64,000 bases of DNA from Umbilicaria muhlenbergii (taxonomy: Eukaryota > Ascomycota > Lecanoromycetes > Umbilicariales > Umbilicariaceae), in contig KK106984.1 in the NCBI GenBank assembly GCA_000611775.1, positions 3,449,341 to 3,513,340 on the forward strand. The letters run 5' to 3'. Below are positions 11,114-22,845 of the stretch, in pieces. The first letter of the stretch is position 1. Each line of letters opens with the position of its first letter. Both the position numbers and the translations under genes were made by a program. A model generated the notes under the pieces. It saw only the letters and a list, made by a program, of their open reading frames with translations. It did not search any database and had not been told where the DNA came from.

Positions 11114-12507
11114 TTACAAGAAAAACCCGACCACCAGCCCTAACGTCGCCATCAGCCATACCCACTCTACCCGCTGACTTTCCACCCCGGTCGACCCCTT
11201 GGGCTTCTCGGTCGATATCGAACCCGACGGCACGGTCGTCGTCCCCGTCGCTACTATTGTCGCGGTTTCCGTGCCGATGAAGAATGAGGCCGGGAGGTTG
11301 GATGTGGGCGTCATGATGCTTAACGTGGTTGAGTTGGCGGTTGTGATGGTGATCATGGTGGTGGTGCTGGTGGCGGAGGCTGTGGAGTTGGAGGTGGCGG
11401 CGGGGAGGGCGCTGCTGTTGGGGTAGATGCCTGCTGCTGATGAGGAGGAGGAGGAGGCGAAAGCGGTGCCGGGGAGGGGGAGGGGGATTAGGAGGGATAG
11501 GGGGAGGGAGGTGTATGATGGGTTGGGGGTTAGGGCGATGCCTGTTAGTGACTGCGATGTTGATGATGAGTAGTTGAGTGCTGGGGCTGCGGTGGAGGAG
11601 GAGGTGGTGGTTGGGAGGGGGGTTGAGGTGATGCTTGTTGATGACGCGGCTGCTGGTGCTGGAGTTGAGGAGGTGGTTGTCCATAGGGGAGTTAAGGCGA
11701 TGCCTGTTAATGACGGTGTGGTTGGGGCCGCTGTGGGGGCACTGCTTGAGGAACTGCTTGAAGAGCTGCTAGCAGAAGGGATGACGGCGAGGAGGTAGTT
11801 GGTTGAGGTTGAAGATGTGCAGGTGCTGGTGGTAGTGGTGCAGGTCGTGGATGTCGGGGCTGCGGTCGATGTGCTGGTTGCCCCACACCCTGTATCGTCT
11901 GTGCATGGATCTGAAAATATGGTGGCTATGCTGTTACTGGTGGCTATGCTGTTACTGGTGACTATGCTGTTACTGGTGACTGTGATGGAGGAGACGGGGT
12001 ACGGGTAGGCGTTGTCGGGATACGCGGTGCCGTTGAAGGAGCAGGCGGCGTCCCCGGTCGTCGGTGATGATTGGTAGCCTGTGGTGCATATTAGGGCTGT
12101 TGAGGAAGATGGAAGAAAAGAAGAGACGGACATGGTGCGTATGCTTTGACGCCTACTGGGGGCACGCCGGCAAGACTGCGAAGATCAGTATGGCTCAGGG
12201 TGGGTGGTTGGGAACTGGAATGGGGAAGTTTACTTGTCGTTGCAGTTTCCGGGCGTCCCGACGGTGCCGGAACAGCGGATGATGATGTTGGTAGTGAGAG
12301 AGTTGCCGGCGCAGAAGCTTCCACCGCTGGCGGGGCAGACGAAGGAGTTGGTGACATTGCTACTGGTGAGGGGGAGCGCAGTCAGTAGCTGGTCCTGACT
12401 GTTGTGGAATGCCGGTGTATAGCGCGGAGGAAGCCTTACAAGCTGATTTGAGCATTGCTCACTCCTATAGATGCTGCTAGAGCTGTAACGACCGTGGAAG
12501 TCTTCAT
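11114..12507 (-). CDS. GPI-anchored Ser/Thr-rich cell-surface protein
   Basis: Predicted secreted, wall- or membrane-anchored protein of 401 aa. Exons on the minus strand are 12507-12440, 12362-12234, 12175-12132 and 12078-11114; phases fit and the total is divisible by three. Residues 1-19 form a signal peptide (MKTSTVVTALAASIGVSNA). A small cysteine domain follows: FVCPASGGSFCAGN, IIIRC, GNCNDNLAGVPPVG, APCYQSS and GDAACSFNG, a pattern common in uncharacterised mould surface proteins. Residues from about 110 are Ser/Thr/Ala/Pro-rich, as in heavily O-glycosylated stalks. Four near-identical 18-bp units around 11925-11985 encode repeated TSNSI. The end is a classic GPI signal: small residues (STGVESQ), a basic/polar spacer, then the hydrophobic tail WLMATLGLVVGFFL. 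No enzyme activity is evident. Likely role: cell-wall structure or adhesion. Confidence 0.75.
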
Positions 12508-13388
12508 TGTGCAATGGAAAAGGGAGGAGATGGTGCTATGACGGGATTGCGGTCTTCAGCAGATGAATCTTCACATCTGCTGGAAGGAAGAAGAGGTTTT
12601 CTATGCACGCATGGACCGAAAACACGATCATCCGTTCTATACACGTTGCGTCCGTGTACACGTATATAGTTGACGCATGCGTCGCGGCTCCAACTGCGCA
12701 GCAGCGACCTTGCAGGCCGTTGCAGGCGACTCACGCTAAGGGTTTACCCGCAGCCCTGCGAAAGTTCCCGCTTCCACGGCCGCATATTGAAAACTCGATG
12801 TTTCATCGAGGAGTGGAGATAACGGCAACATTGCATCGTCATCTCCGTCTGGTGTTTTTTAATAAGAGTCGACGATGGCACTGTATTCTCGACTGCTACT
12901 TTGTGATCGTTCGTCGCAACACTCCTGCGAGTTCCACCCGGCTTTTATTTCCGCACCGGCTCAAGGGGAATTTCTCTCAAGCTTCCGGGACCTGCAGCGG
13001 GCAAGGTTGTTCAAATGCACAGTCAGAACGTGAAACATTCCCGAATGCACGCGAGTGATGTCACTACCCGTCGCCATCTGGACCCTTGCACTGGGGTACA
13101 TTAGTAAGGCGCGGAGACGGAGGGCTATCAATTCAGAATCTCCACTGGACCGTCCTCTTCTTTCCATCACGAATTCGCAGAGATCACACATAGTCTTTTG
13201 AAAACGGTCTGTGTAGTTCTTGTTTCAAAGCATCTCCGTCAATCCATCGATTCGTTTTGTCTGTTGTTTCAGCCGCGAATCCCGGAGATATTTGCTCGTG
13301 CCAGTGCTCCGCACTACTGCCGCTGCGGGTATCGCATCTCTACTGCTCCCGGTCTCGTATTTTATGTCAGCGAAGCACAGCCGCAAAC
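12508..13388. promoter_or_regulatory. 881-bp divergent intergenic region
   Basis: Separates the divergent GPI-protein and FrnE-like genes, so it should hold both promoters. Several overlapping frames are open but none shows protein features; I see no defined operator or TATA box that I would stand behind. Confidence 0.4.
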
Positions 13389-14535
13389 ATGGTTTACGAG
13401 TCGCAAATAGCGTTCACGCTCGACACTATCTGTCCATGGTGAGTTGGGCTCTTTGATTGGATGGCATTGGGTCCTCCTGGTTGGTAAGCAGGGTGGAACC
13501 CTAACTGACGGTCTTCCCTGTGCAGGACTTACTTGGCTAAGAGAAGGTATATGCTCTACCTTAGTGAATGAGATAATTTGATGTCTACAACTAATGCGAA
13601 GCTGAGCTGCAAGACTAGATCAAGGTGGGTGAACATTATACTCAGATGCTACCATCGCTGCGCGCTTGTTGGGCATATCTTCATCGTTCTTAGACAGTAA
13701 AACTGTATCCGCCCTTAGTTATAAATGCCACGCTGCCTTATGTTTCTCTATGCTTTCAACCCCATGCTATCTGTTCTTTCCAATATTTCTCTTCCCCGCT
13801 CCGCCCTCGCCCCAGCAACATTGGACCACCATACCCACCATACCCAATTGCGCTGACCCTACCTCGTACCCACAGCTCTCAAAGAATTCCGCTCCTCCTC
13901 CCCCCAATCCAGTGCCGTCTCATTCACCATCAAATACCTCCCCTACCAACTCTACCCCGACGCCAGCAAAGAAGGCGAAGACAAATACGAATGGTACAAA
14001 AAAACACGCTACGGCAACAGCGAAGAGAAGATGAGAATGTACACAACCCTCATGTCCGCCTACGGCGTCTCTGCCGGCATCGACTACAGATTCGATGGCA
14101 CCGTTGCCAACACCCTCGATGCGCATCGGTTGATCCAGCATTACCAGGAGGAGAAGGGCCCGGAGGTTGCGGATAAGATTGTGAATTGTAAGTATTTGAC
14201 AGTATCCCAATCGCCTTACTCCTCATCATGTTCTGTTCACAGCTCTCTACCACCAATATTTCGAATCCGCTCAGCATCCTTCCTCCAGCTCTACGCTCCT
14301 CACCGCCGCCACAGCCGCTGGCATCTCTGAAGCGGACGCTAAAGCTTTCATCGAGGACGAGTACGAGGGGTTGCAGGAGGTGAAGCTGCTGATTCGGGAG
14401 CAGGCGGGTAATGGTATTGATAGCGTGCCCTATGTTGTTGTTGAGGGGAGGAGGAGGGACTTTACGCTTGAGGGTGCGAAGGAGGTCGCAGAGTATCTTA
14501 AGACGCTGGAGCAGGTTGCTAAGGAGAGTGGGTAA
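13389..14535 (+). CDS. FrnE/DsbA-like thioredoxin-fold oxidoreductase
   Basis: 228-aa cytosolic thioredoxin-fold protein of the DsbA/FrnE (2-hydroxychromene isomerase-like) superfamily. Exons: 13389-13438, 13526-13546, 13614-13624, 13876-14187 and 14243-14535. The N-terminus reads TLDTICPWTYLAKRR, the usual CPW site at the first helix but with Thr where dithiol enzymes have the second Cys. Later motifs are FTIKYLPYQLYPDA, EDKYEWYKKTRYG, GTVANTLDAHRLIQHYQ and the cis-Pro loop SVPYVVVEGRR. Exon 3 is only 11 nt. It restores the conserved KRRLDQALKEF stretch and the frame, and its flanks (CTAATG branch site, GCAAG acceptor, GTGGGT donor) fit. Without it exons 2 and 4 do not join in frame. Probable role: thiol or glutathione-linked redox chemistry; substrate unknown. 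Confidence 0.8.
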
Positions 14536-15061
14536 CGGTTGGGTGGCAGGGTTGGGTTTGAGTTCGGGGTTGTTGGGTGGGGGTTTGGGGCTGTTGGGTT
14601 ATGAGGGTTAAGAAAGTAACGCAAGGAGATGGATGTGTATAGTGTATGTATGTCATAAGTATCAAATATCATTCCACGCGCGCTTTTCTCAAGACAGAAT
14701 GAGATTAAGGAATCAGACACTTTCGGTTCTCTCTCTGCAATACTTTGAAAGAATGCTTATTCTGTTTTGATCCTCAGCAGCCCTCATTCTACAGTTTATC
14801 TTTTAGCATTTACATTACTTTGTTCTGCTTCTGTCATCTCTCAATCACTCTTTCATCTTGTTTTCATGTTTTCTGACATGCATTTTCTACAGTTGTTGTC
14901 TCCGTTCTTCGTTCTTCGTTCTTTTCACGGGAACCAGATTAGATAGACCCCAGATCAGTTCACATAGACCCTAACCCTACTACTCGCTGAAGTGAGTTAG
15001 TCACATACTATGCTTTCCATCAAGATTTCTGCGTGTACGGTTTTCTTACGCTAGCGTACTG
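14536..15061. other. Intergenic region
   Basis: 3' flank of the FrnE-like gene. GT-rich at first, then pyrimidine-rich with a triple TTCGTTC repeat near 14910. No gene seen. Confidence 0.4.
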
Positions 15062-15414
15062 GCTAGCTAGCACAGAAGTCTTGGGATGTAGGGCAGCGGC
15101 AGTGAGGCAGCGGCGCTGAGAGGTGGAAAGTAGTGGCAGCCGACCAGAAGTGACAGTCCTTCATTGCCTGAAGGCCGCCCATTTTGCTGTTTCCCCCCCC
15201 CCCCCCCCCACTCCCCTATTAATTTCGCTCTTTGAGGCGGTGGTGGCAGCTGTAGCGGCGGCAGCTGTAGCGGCGGCGGTGGTGGCGGAGGCGACAGCAA
15301 GGCAGCTGATATGGGAGGATAAGGGATGATGACAGCGGAAGGGATGATGACAGCGGCAGTGAGGTCACAGCAGCAGCAGCAAGGTGGTGACGATCTAAGT
15401 GTGTGCTAGCTAGC
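15062..15414. mobile_element. MITE-like GC-rich unit with 13-bp inverted ends
   Basis: The 13-bp sequence GCTAGCTAGCACA at 15062-15074 is exactly reversed at 15402-15414. The ~353-bp interior differs sharply from its flanks: it is GC-rich and built of short direct repeats (AAGGGATGATGACAGCGG twice near 15320-15358, GCGGCAGCTGTA twice near 15250), and it contains a run of 17 C at 15193-15209. There is no coding capacity. I could not identify a clear target-site duplication, so a simple-sequence block with chance palindromes is possible. Confidence 0.4.
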
Positions 15415-15740
15415 AAGCCGTCAACCTGAAACATGTAAATATGTGTTCAGAATAGATCGTGAATTAGCAAGAATACCAAAGGTGTGATTAGATCTTAGGC
15501 AGCTAGTCATCTGTCTAGGGTTAATGTGGATGGATCTGGACTCTATCGGGATGCGTACCTATTTTCTTTATTACTAGTCTTCTAACTGTCTTCCTAACTC
15601 AGTGCTTTTTTATAAAGTTATCATTGATATCAGTTCTGATTCTAATAGAAATACTGATTGTAATTATTTAGTAGATGTTTAGATATGTATTATGCACATC
15701 TTCTATGTTCATTTAATCATCAGAGAGATTCTCTCATAAT
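15415..15740. other. AT-rich intergenic stretch
   Basis: Markedly AT-rich with no open frame of interest; may be degraded repeat DNA. It ends at the stop codon of the ankyrin-SPRY protein on the other strand. Confidence 0.35.
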
Positions 15741-18700
15741 TCATTCCTCAAGCCCTTTGTACACAAATTCAGCACTCCCAAGGTTGACTCTCAGCTTTGT
15801 TTGTGATTCTCGCGTAGCAACCATAAGAAAGATCCTTCCGGTCAAGTCAGCATTGACCGCACCTAGTGAAGTAATTAGCTGCTTTTTCAGCTGTGAATTC
15901 ATGACTGCTGATGGTTCTTACCCAAATGCTCCCCGTTCTTGGTGAAAAAAATCATCTTTGCGTCTCTGTTGAATCCACAACCGATGATATCCCCTGAACT
16001 GTAGGTCGGCCCGTATGGATGCCCACACTGATGACTTCCAAAGAATTTGCCGTCATCTCCGTGGAAGCCCCAAGACCCATAATCCCAGCCAACCAGTCCC
16101 GTCTTCGCGAAAAAGTCGTTGCATAGTCCAATGCTGATGAAGCTGCTGAAAAGTAAGCATCAAATGACTACGTGAAATCCGGATGTGTTGGAAGAAAACG
16201 TACTCGTTTTCTCCTCGACCTAAGATGGCTACCTCGTAATAGAAACTGTTTTGTTCCATGGGAACACAGTGATTACTGCGGGCTTGAACTCCACAACAAA
16301 CACGATTTGGATCCGCGCTTTCTAGGGGTGATGATTATTTCAAGGGTACTTGTGAATCATTGCATTAGGAGGTGTTTACCTGCTATAGCGACAATTCCCT
16401 TCTCATCCATTGTGTAATTCAGGTGTTCTGTGGCGTCGATCATACACTGTGGGGGAAATCCATCATCGGAGCAAGACGAATCCTCGGTGTGATCAGTCGA
16501 CTGCAACATTCGACACGCGGTGTTGTGGGCGTAAGCCTGAGCGCATTGTATTGGCGTCCAACCATGCCTGTCTCGAACGTTCCGCTCTGCACCATGGCTC
16601 AAAGCGTCTCAACCATTTTATCGTCTCTCGCAAGTACTGCTGCGTAAAGTGGGGTGTCATATCTGCCGCCCATCAAATTCACATCAGCCCCAAACTCCAG
16701 CAGCAAACGTACCGCGGCCTCTGGCTCTACGGGTCTATCTGGAAGACCTTCTAACCGGCTTCTGAAGCGCGGATGAATATGCCGGGCATCTAAATTGGAG
16801 ACCGCTCTAAGTAAAGCATGATCGTATTGCTCACTACCAACTTTGGCATCAGCTCCCTTGCTTAGCAATAGTTCAACTACCACCTTTGATCCGCTAGAGG
16901 CTGCTGCCAAGAGAGCGGTGCCGTATTTTTGGCTCCAAGCATTCACATTGGCTGCGCCTTTCTCTAGCAATAACCGGACGATTGCCTCCGATCCCGAAGA
17001 GGCTGCGGAAAAGTGCGTTGCATACTCTGCAGGTTTATATCAGCTCCTTTCTCAATCAGTAGTCGTACCATTGCCACTTGTCTTTTCGATGCCGCTGCCT
17101 GAAGGGCTGTGCCATCCGGAGCAGTCTGAGCATCGATGTCAGCTCCATTAGCTAGTAGCAAAAGAACATTCGTCTTTATTGCTCCCAAGCAAGCTGCTTT
17201 TCCTCATAGGGGTTGTTCACTGCCTGGAGGGACCGTTGTCTTTTTGCTGGGTCCAATCCTGCTCCAGCCAGGATCTGAAGCGGCGTGCCATACTCGCCTT
17301 GATGAGCATTAACGTTAGCACCCGCCTTCAGCATTGCCTCTAGGTATGTGCTGTCCAAGCCATTGAGTATTGCAGCTCGCAGTGCGCAGCCACCCTGAGC
17401 ATCAAGATCAGCGCCATAATTGATAAGCCATTGCATCCCTCTTTTTTGCTCGAGTTGGTACATGCTCCGAAATGCCAATTTGAAAATGTCTCCGGATCCT
17501 TGAACATCAGCCCCTGCGTCAAGCAATATCTTCATAGCCTCGTCGTTTCCAAGCCAACCAGGGCAAGCTATTGCTGCTTCCAGCATGGTCACGATTTCAT
17601 AAGGCCTTTGTGCTTTTTCATTGAGGTCCCACTCGCCTCCCTTTTCCAACAAGAACTGAATGACTGGTACATTACGGCACGACGCTGCCCGGTACAAAGC
17701 GCTTTTATTCTTTCCGGTCTTTAAATTGATATCCGCTCCTCTTTCCACAAGTAGCTGTAGCAGCTCAACGGTCTCTTCATGTATAGATGAACATGCATTA
17801 TGCAATGCACTACCCTCGCAAAGGATCGACCCCGTAGGTTTGAGCAGCCTCCCATGCAGTTTTCGTCGACACCGAGACAGTGATCAAACTAGAGCACACA
17901 GTTAGAATATCATGAGGATCATTCAGCCGTAATGCATCGTCAAAGCGGATTTGGTCTCCCAGGTCGACGGCGATTACTTCCGCTGCTTCTTCGATGAGGA
18001 CTGGGCGAGCAGAGAACGCCAACAAGCGGAGGACTTTGAGGGCGTATTCTACATAACTAGACACGTAACTCTAGTATTAGCCCCATCCAGTATGATGTTC
18101 TTATTAGCTCATTAACGCAAAGGATCATTTCATATATGGACGAAGAAGAATTTCAGCATCTTCCAGATTCAGCTCTTAACATCGAGAGACCTAAGAGTCA
18201 GAGAGGTATATACATACTCCTGATCGACGTGGCAAAGAATCCTATTGTAAGTGTCATCCAAGGTTTTGGGCAGGGCCTTGAGTGCTTTTCTGAGTTTGAA
18301 AAGGTTTAAACACTTGCGAAGGGCGTCGAGCTGACAAACCACCCATCGGAACCTTCGAATCCCTATCAGCACAGTATTCAATGTTTGATAGGAGGGAACC
18401 TCACATTCCGTTAGCACCTTCCATCAGAGTATCCTCGATCTCCCGTTGGACGTTTTCCGGCCACTTCTTTAAATCCCGATCATTCTTAAGCCTTGCGAGA
18501 ATGTGCTTGTGGATATCAGGGTTCATAACTTCGCTTTGGATATCGACCTGCTTTGTCGCCACGTCTTCGAGGCTGTTCTCGATAATTTTCTCTCGTCGAC
18601 TGGTGACCAGGATGTGAAGTGTTGCAATGTTCCATCCCTTGACAGTCTCTAAGAGCTCGAGAAGCTTGGTCAGGCTCTATGCACTCATCTAATGCATCTA

Positions 18701-19985
18701 CGATTAGATATGTTTGATCAAACCCATCCATGATGTCCCTAAGTGTCATCATAAGTCCGTAGATAGTAGGCTGCTGTTTCCCGTCCTGACAGCTGGCATA
18801 CAATGATCTTAACGCTTGGGGGGTACCGTCAATTTGATATGAGAGCTGAACAATGATTGACTTTATGAGCATCTCACTACATTGCTTCTCAGAGTCGCTG
18901 AAAGCGAAATAGAAGTATGCGACAGCAGAGGCGCGAGTGGTGCGACAACAGTCCACAACTTCCTGAATGATAATAGAGCTATGCGTATAGATTAGTTGTA
19001 TATCACATATATTGAGGCGTTAATACAAACCACAGACTGTCTTGCCGCAACCAGCTGTTACGTTTCAGTGATAAGCACAATGTAAGCAGGTGTGCTGTAT
19101 GTTACGTACGAATGCCATGTAACCAGAGGAATGAATTGGGGCTATTTTTCCACTGTTCAAATTCCGCTCCTTTCGTAAACCAAGTGCCAGTGTCGAGTTC
19201 TCGCTTCCTGCGAGCAGGGCTATGTATTGAAGAAGGGTCTGACGGACCGAGCCAAGAGAAAACGCGACGATCTGTTTCCTCTGCGTGATTTTACTGAGCA
19301 AAGTCCGGTTGAAACAATATCCGTCCTTTCATTACCTTTATGTGTGGATTTAGCTGCTTTTGTTAATGCTGATATGTTGTCTTTCAAGTCTGCACTGTCT
19401 TCTTGAATGGCTAAAAGCATTGTCCTTAATAAGTTATTAGCAACTGATAACTAAAAGCAAATGAAAAACTTGAACTTGATATGGGGGATGGTATATTTTC
19501 AGCGTTCTTTTCGATATTTTTGCTACAGATTCCGGGAGAAGAAGAAGATATAACATGCAACGCAGAACCATGGCGAAATAGAGAACGAGACGGTCCTGCT
19601 TACGTATGATCCACTGTCAGTGCGAGGCCGAGCAGATGCTTAAACCTGTCCATGCGGTTGAGTATCTTGTTCACGTCGCCCTCTTTCAACGACCACGTCA
19701 ACGCATGCCCTATTGCTCTTAGAACACTGCCATCTTTTGGTAGCAACTTGGCCTTTAGCTCATCCAGTTCTTCATGACAGCTCCTAAGCGTCTTGATCAA
19801 AAGCCCTACAGTCTGTTGGACGGCACCCCGCTTTCTTCCTTTTCTACGATTGACAGGAGCTTTTTGAGTACTTCACTCAGACTGTCAACCTGCTCAGTGA
19901 TGCGTACAACGTCTTTCAACGCGTGCTTTACACCACGTCGATAATTGTAACAAATTTGCATGGTTAGCTGGATAATAGCTATCAT
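15741..19985 (-). pseudogene. NLR-type STAND receptor: helical N-term, NACHT, ankyrin, SPRY (probably decaying)
   Basis: Fungal NLR-like receptor read on the minus strand. An N-terminal helical region (19985 to about 19600) has the leucine-rich look of fungal NLR effector domains. The NACHT part has HGIPGCGKTVC (Walker A, split by a 55-bp intron near 19100), LIVDALDE (Walker B, near 18690), LVTSRREK (sensor region) and ANGMFRWVVCQLDAL joined across a 52-bp intron. Ankyrin repeats follow (LLVERGADIN, LLLANGADIDAQ, LLLSKGADA, LLLEFGADVN). The end is a complete SPRY domain: SIGLCNDFF, GWDYGSWGFHGDDGK, YGPTYSSGDIIGCGFN and KLRVNLGSAEF, spliced through introns 16203-16147 and 15921-15863, with the stop at 15743-15741. 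The coding frame breaks by one base near 19835 (in a GGGG run) and near 18680; a third discontinuity near 17835 could be an intron. A MITE lies just before the first codon. Likely a dying gene, unless the indels are sequencing errors. Confidence 0.65.
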
Positions 19986-20003
19986 ACTGGTAGCACCGCA
20001 GCT

Positions 20004-20361
20004 CAGTGTTCCGAAACCCCCCCCCCATGAACCCCCGGGGGGCCCCCCGATGCCAAGGCCCTAACGGAGGTTACCGAGGGGGGGTGAAAAAGTGAATAGG
20101 GCATACGTAGTTGTAGATAGACAAAAATCAACGAAATTCAAACGAATTCATAGAAAATTGAGCCTCAACCTTCAACATGGCTTTATCAAGTTAAATGTAC
20201 GTTCTATAACTGCTTCTTCATTGTTATAATATTCGTTCTAACATTGCTACTATTCAGAAATTCACACCCCCCCCCCCAAGTCGCCACACCACCCTACCTC
20301 ATTAGTACTAGCGTCTGGGGGTCCCCCCGGGGGGCCCCCCGGGGGGGGTTTCGGAACACTG
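20004..20361. mobile_element. hAT-like MITE with C/G-rich terminal inverted repeats
   Basis: A 358-bp unit begins CAGTGTTCCGAAACCCCCCC and ends with the exact reverse complement. C and G blocks (CCCCCGGGGGGCCCCCC-type) extend the symmetry inwards. Ends starting CAGTG suit hAT-superfamily elements, which make 8-bp target duplications. Here a 7-bp direct repeat GCACCGC flanks the unit (19993-19999 and 20362-20368), but the left copy is separated from the terminus by AGCT, so the duplication is imperfect. No transposase is encoded. It sits at the 5' end of the NLR gene and probably separated it from its original promoter or first codons. Confidence 0.65.
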
Positions 20362-21236
20362 GCACCGCTTAGAGGGTCTATAGGGTTTCGTTGTCAACGG
20401 AACGCTTGGAAGATCCAAGAATGCGAAGATGAGATGTAAGAAGAAAATAAGCCAAACGGAGAAAGCTCTTCTATACGAGTGCAGTGTGGCACTTCAGACC
20501 ATGCTAGGCAGCGATATCTCGTATCCAGATCGCTGCATTTAGCGCGGGCCATCATTAACCGATAGGACGACATCACTTCGGTAGTACAAGTACCTACTCA
20601 TACTACCGAGTACTTGTAATCGTGCCCCGTCGCATTTAACAGCACTTTCACATTGAGATTCAGGACTACGACCTCAACTTGAGTAAACAACTCATCTAAA
20701 TTAAAATAAGCCTAGAAAAGAATATGATCTATCTATCTGAATACTAGTTGTCTTTGTAAAAGAGTATTGTCGAACCTTTAGGAGAGGAGGAATAATTGTG
20801 ATTTTCTAATTTTTATGAAATATCAACTCAATATAATTTATATGATTTCATACACACCAACACCTTCAATAAGTTTCAAAGTCGCGCAGATACTATAGTC
20901 AAATGTAGTCTTAGTTACGCAGCTTTCAGCAAGTTTTAAATTTGACTGTACATTACTGTACACAATCAAACAATGCGCGTTAAGCCGGCCAGCACTAATA
21001 CTCCGTAAGCGAACGATTAGTAGTAGGCGCCCTGTCAGCCCTAAGAGGCTAAGCTTGGACCTCGGGGCCCGGGATAAGTCGCCGCGATCTTGAACGACGG
21101 TCAGTGTCAAACAATGACCGGTCATGCTTCATGATTCATGCATCTGGCAGTTGCCACTGTACTTGTTTGCGTATCCAGAGCCAGCAAACTCGGTATTCCC
21201 AGGGCCGCCATAGTATGCCACGAATGCCGATGATAT
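20362..21236. other. AT-rich intergenic DNA with a small hairpin
   Basis: Possibly includes the former promoter of the NLR gene. TACAAGTAC at 20585-20593 is reversed as GTACTTGTA at 20610-20618. From ~20640 to 20960 it is strongly AT-rich. No gene seen. Confidence 0.4.
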
Positions 21237-22845
21237 ATGAAAGCTCTTAAGATGGACGAATACACCGCGGATGCCTTGGTGAACCGTGATGAGCCTATCC
21301 CGGTCATCAGCATCTCACGCGACAATGTACCCACAGAAGATAACAGGCTGCCATCATCTGACCCGGAACGCCTGAGAAAACGGGACAAGTTCAAGCAGAA
21401 TCTTTCTGCCGCGAATCTGAAAGACAGGATTCACAATGTTGCCACTGGCGGCAAGAGTGAATCCGGGGCCTCTTTACAAGACCGACTCTTTGCTAAGTGA
21501 GCCGACATCATGTCAAAAATGAAGCTCGTCACTTTGAAAGCATGGCGGGCTAAGCGTCGTCGTAGACTGCTACAGCAAGTCATCCCTCCAGAGGATGCAC
21601 AAGAGATACTGGACTCTCAAGATGAGCGATCCACGAAGAACACGACCCGCCCAGGCTTCAGCCTTCCACTTATGACCAGTAATTTCCGTCGCTTCAACGC
21701 TAGGTATGGCACAACTGTCCTTTGATGGCGACAAGCATTGACGTGTCTGTACTAGAATCGGGGTGGTCTTCGTCTTCCAGAACCGTGTGCTGCGCTTGCT
21801 CACCTGGAGGACCACAAGCCATACACTTTCTCTTCTTGCCGTCCACACCCTCATCTGTTTCAATCCCTATCTCGTCGCTGTCCTCCCAATAGCGGTCATA
21901 CTTCTCTTTGTTATGGTTCCTGCCTTCCTTGTACGCCACCCCCCAGCACCTCCGACCCCACTTTATCCCTCCTCCGTCGGTAGTGGTCCGCCTCTCGCCC
22001 CGCCACGGACCATACGTCCCGCTACTGAAATGAGCAAAGACTTCTTCCGTAATATGCGCGATCTGCAAAATTGTATGGACGACTTCAGCACAGGCCATGA
22101 CCTCGTCATATCCTATGTCGCACCCCAAATCAACTTTTCGAACGAACCTCTTTCCTCGACACTCTTCCTTTTCCTATTCATGGCAGGATGTATGCTCTTC
22201 CTTTTCTCCAGCTTGCTACCTTGGCGCTTTATCTGCCTGGTGGTTGGATGGACTACAATTGCGCTTGGGCACCCTAAAGTACAAGAGGCCGCATTTCGAG
22301 GACATCAAGAGCATATTAAACCGCATGAGAAGACCCTGCAGGCTTGGCTGTATTCTTGGATTGACGGAGACATCGTTCTAGATGCACCACCAGAAGTCCG
22401 CGAGGTCGAGATCTTTGAACTACAGCGGCGGCGTAGCGGGTCGAGCGATGAGTGGGAGTCGTGGATGTTCAGCCCCTCGCCGTACGATCCTTTGTCTCCT
22501 GCTAGGATAGCAGGGGAGAAGCCGCAAGGGACGCGCTTCTTCGAAGATGTCATGCCGCCGAAGGGCTGGCAGTGGCAAGGAAAGAAATGGGTCTTAGACT
22601 TCGCGGCGCGGGAATGGGTTGAAGAGAGGATGGTGCAAGGCGTTGAGGTCGACCTAGAAGGTGAGAGATGGGTCAGTGACCTTCTAGAGGCCGCGAATCT
22701 TGCAGAGGCGGACGACGAACAGCTTGGCAAAACCAAGGGAAAGGCGAGAGTCAAGGATTGGGAAGAAGGACACGGCATTGGGAAGACCGGGGAGTGGAGG
22801 CGGCGGAGATGGGTTAGGATGGTCCAGAGGAGCTCGATCAGTTGA
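21237..22845 (+). CDS. Peroxisomal membrane peroxin, Pex24/Pex28-family with DysF domain
   Basis: Integral peroxisomal/ER membrane protein of the Pex23/Pex24 (Pex28-32) family, which controls peroxisome number, size and ER contact. Exons 21237-21496, 21566-21703 and 21756-22845 give 495 aa in frame. After a polar N-terminus (SLQDRLFAKLLQQVIPPED), two hydrophobic regions follow: one around LICFNPYLVAVLPIAVILLF and one around LFLFLFMAGCMLFLFSSLLP. The second half is a DysF-like domain with VREVEIFELQRR, WESWMFSPSPYDP, PPKGWQWQGKKWVLDF and the closing EWRRRRWVR. A second ATG lies five codons downstream of the one chosen. Which member of the family it is (Pex23, 24, 29 or 32) I cannot decide. Confidence 0.8.

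Noticed and set aside
11925-11985. Short regular repeats that could suggest a CRISPR-like array
   Set aside because: They are in-frame 18-bp coding repeats (TSNSI) inside the GPI-protein gene, without unique spacers.
12603-13058. 151-codon plus-strand frame
   Set aside because: Lies in the divergent promoter region and shows no family, signal or splice context.
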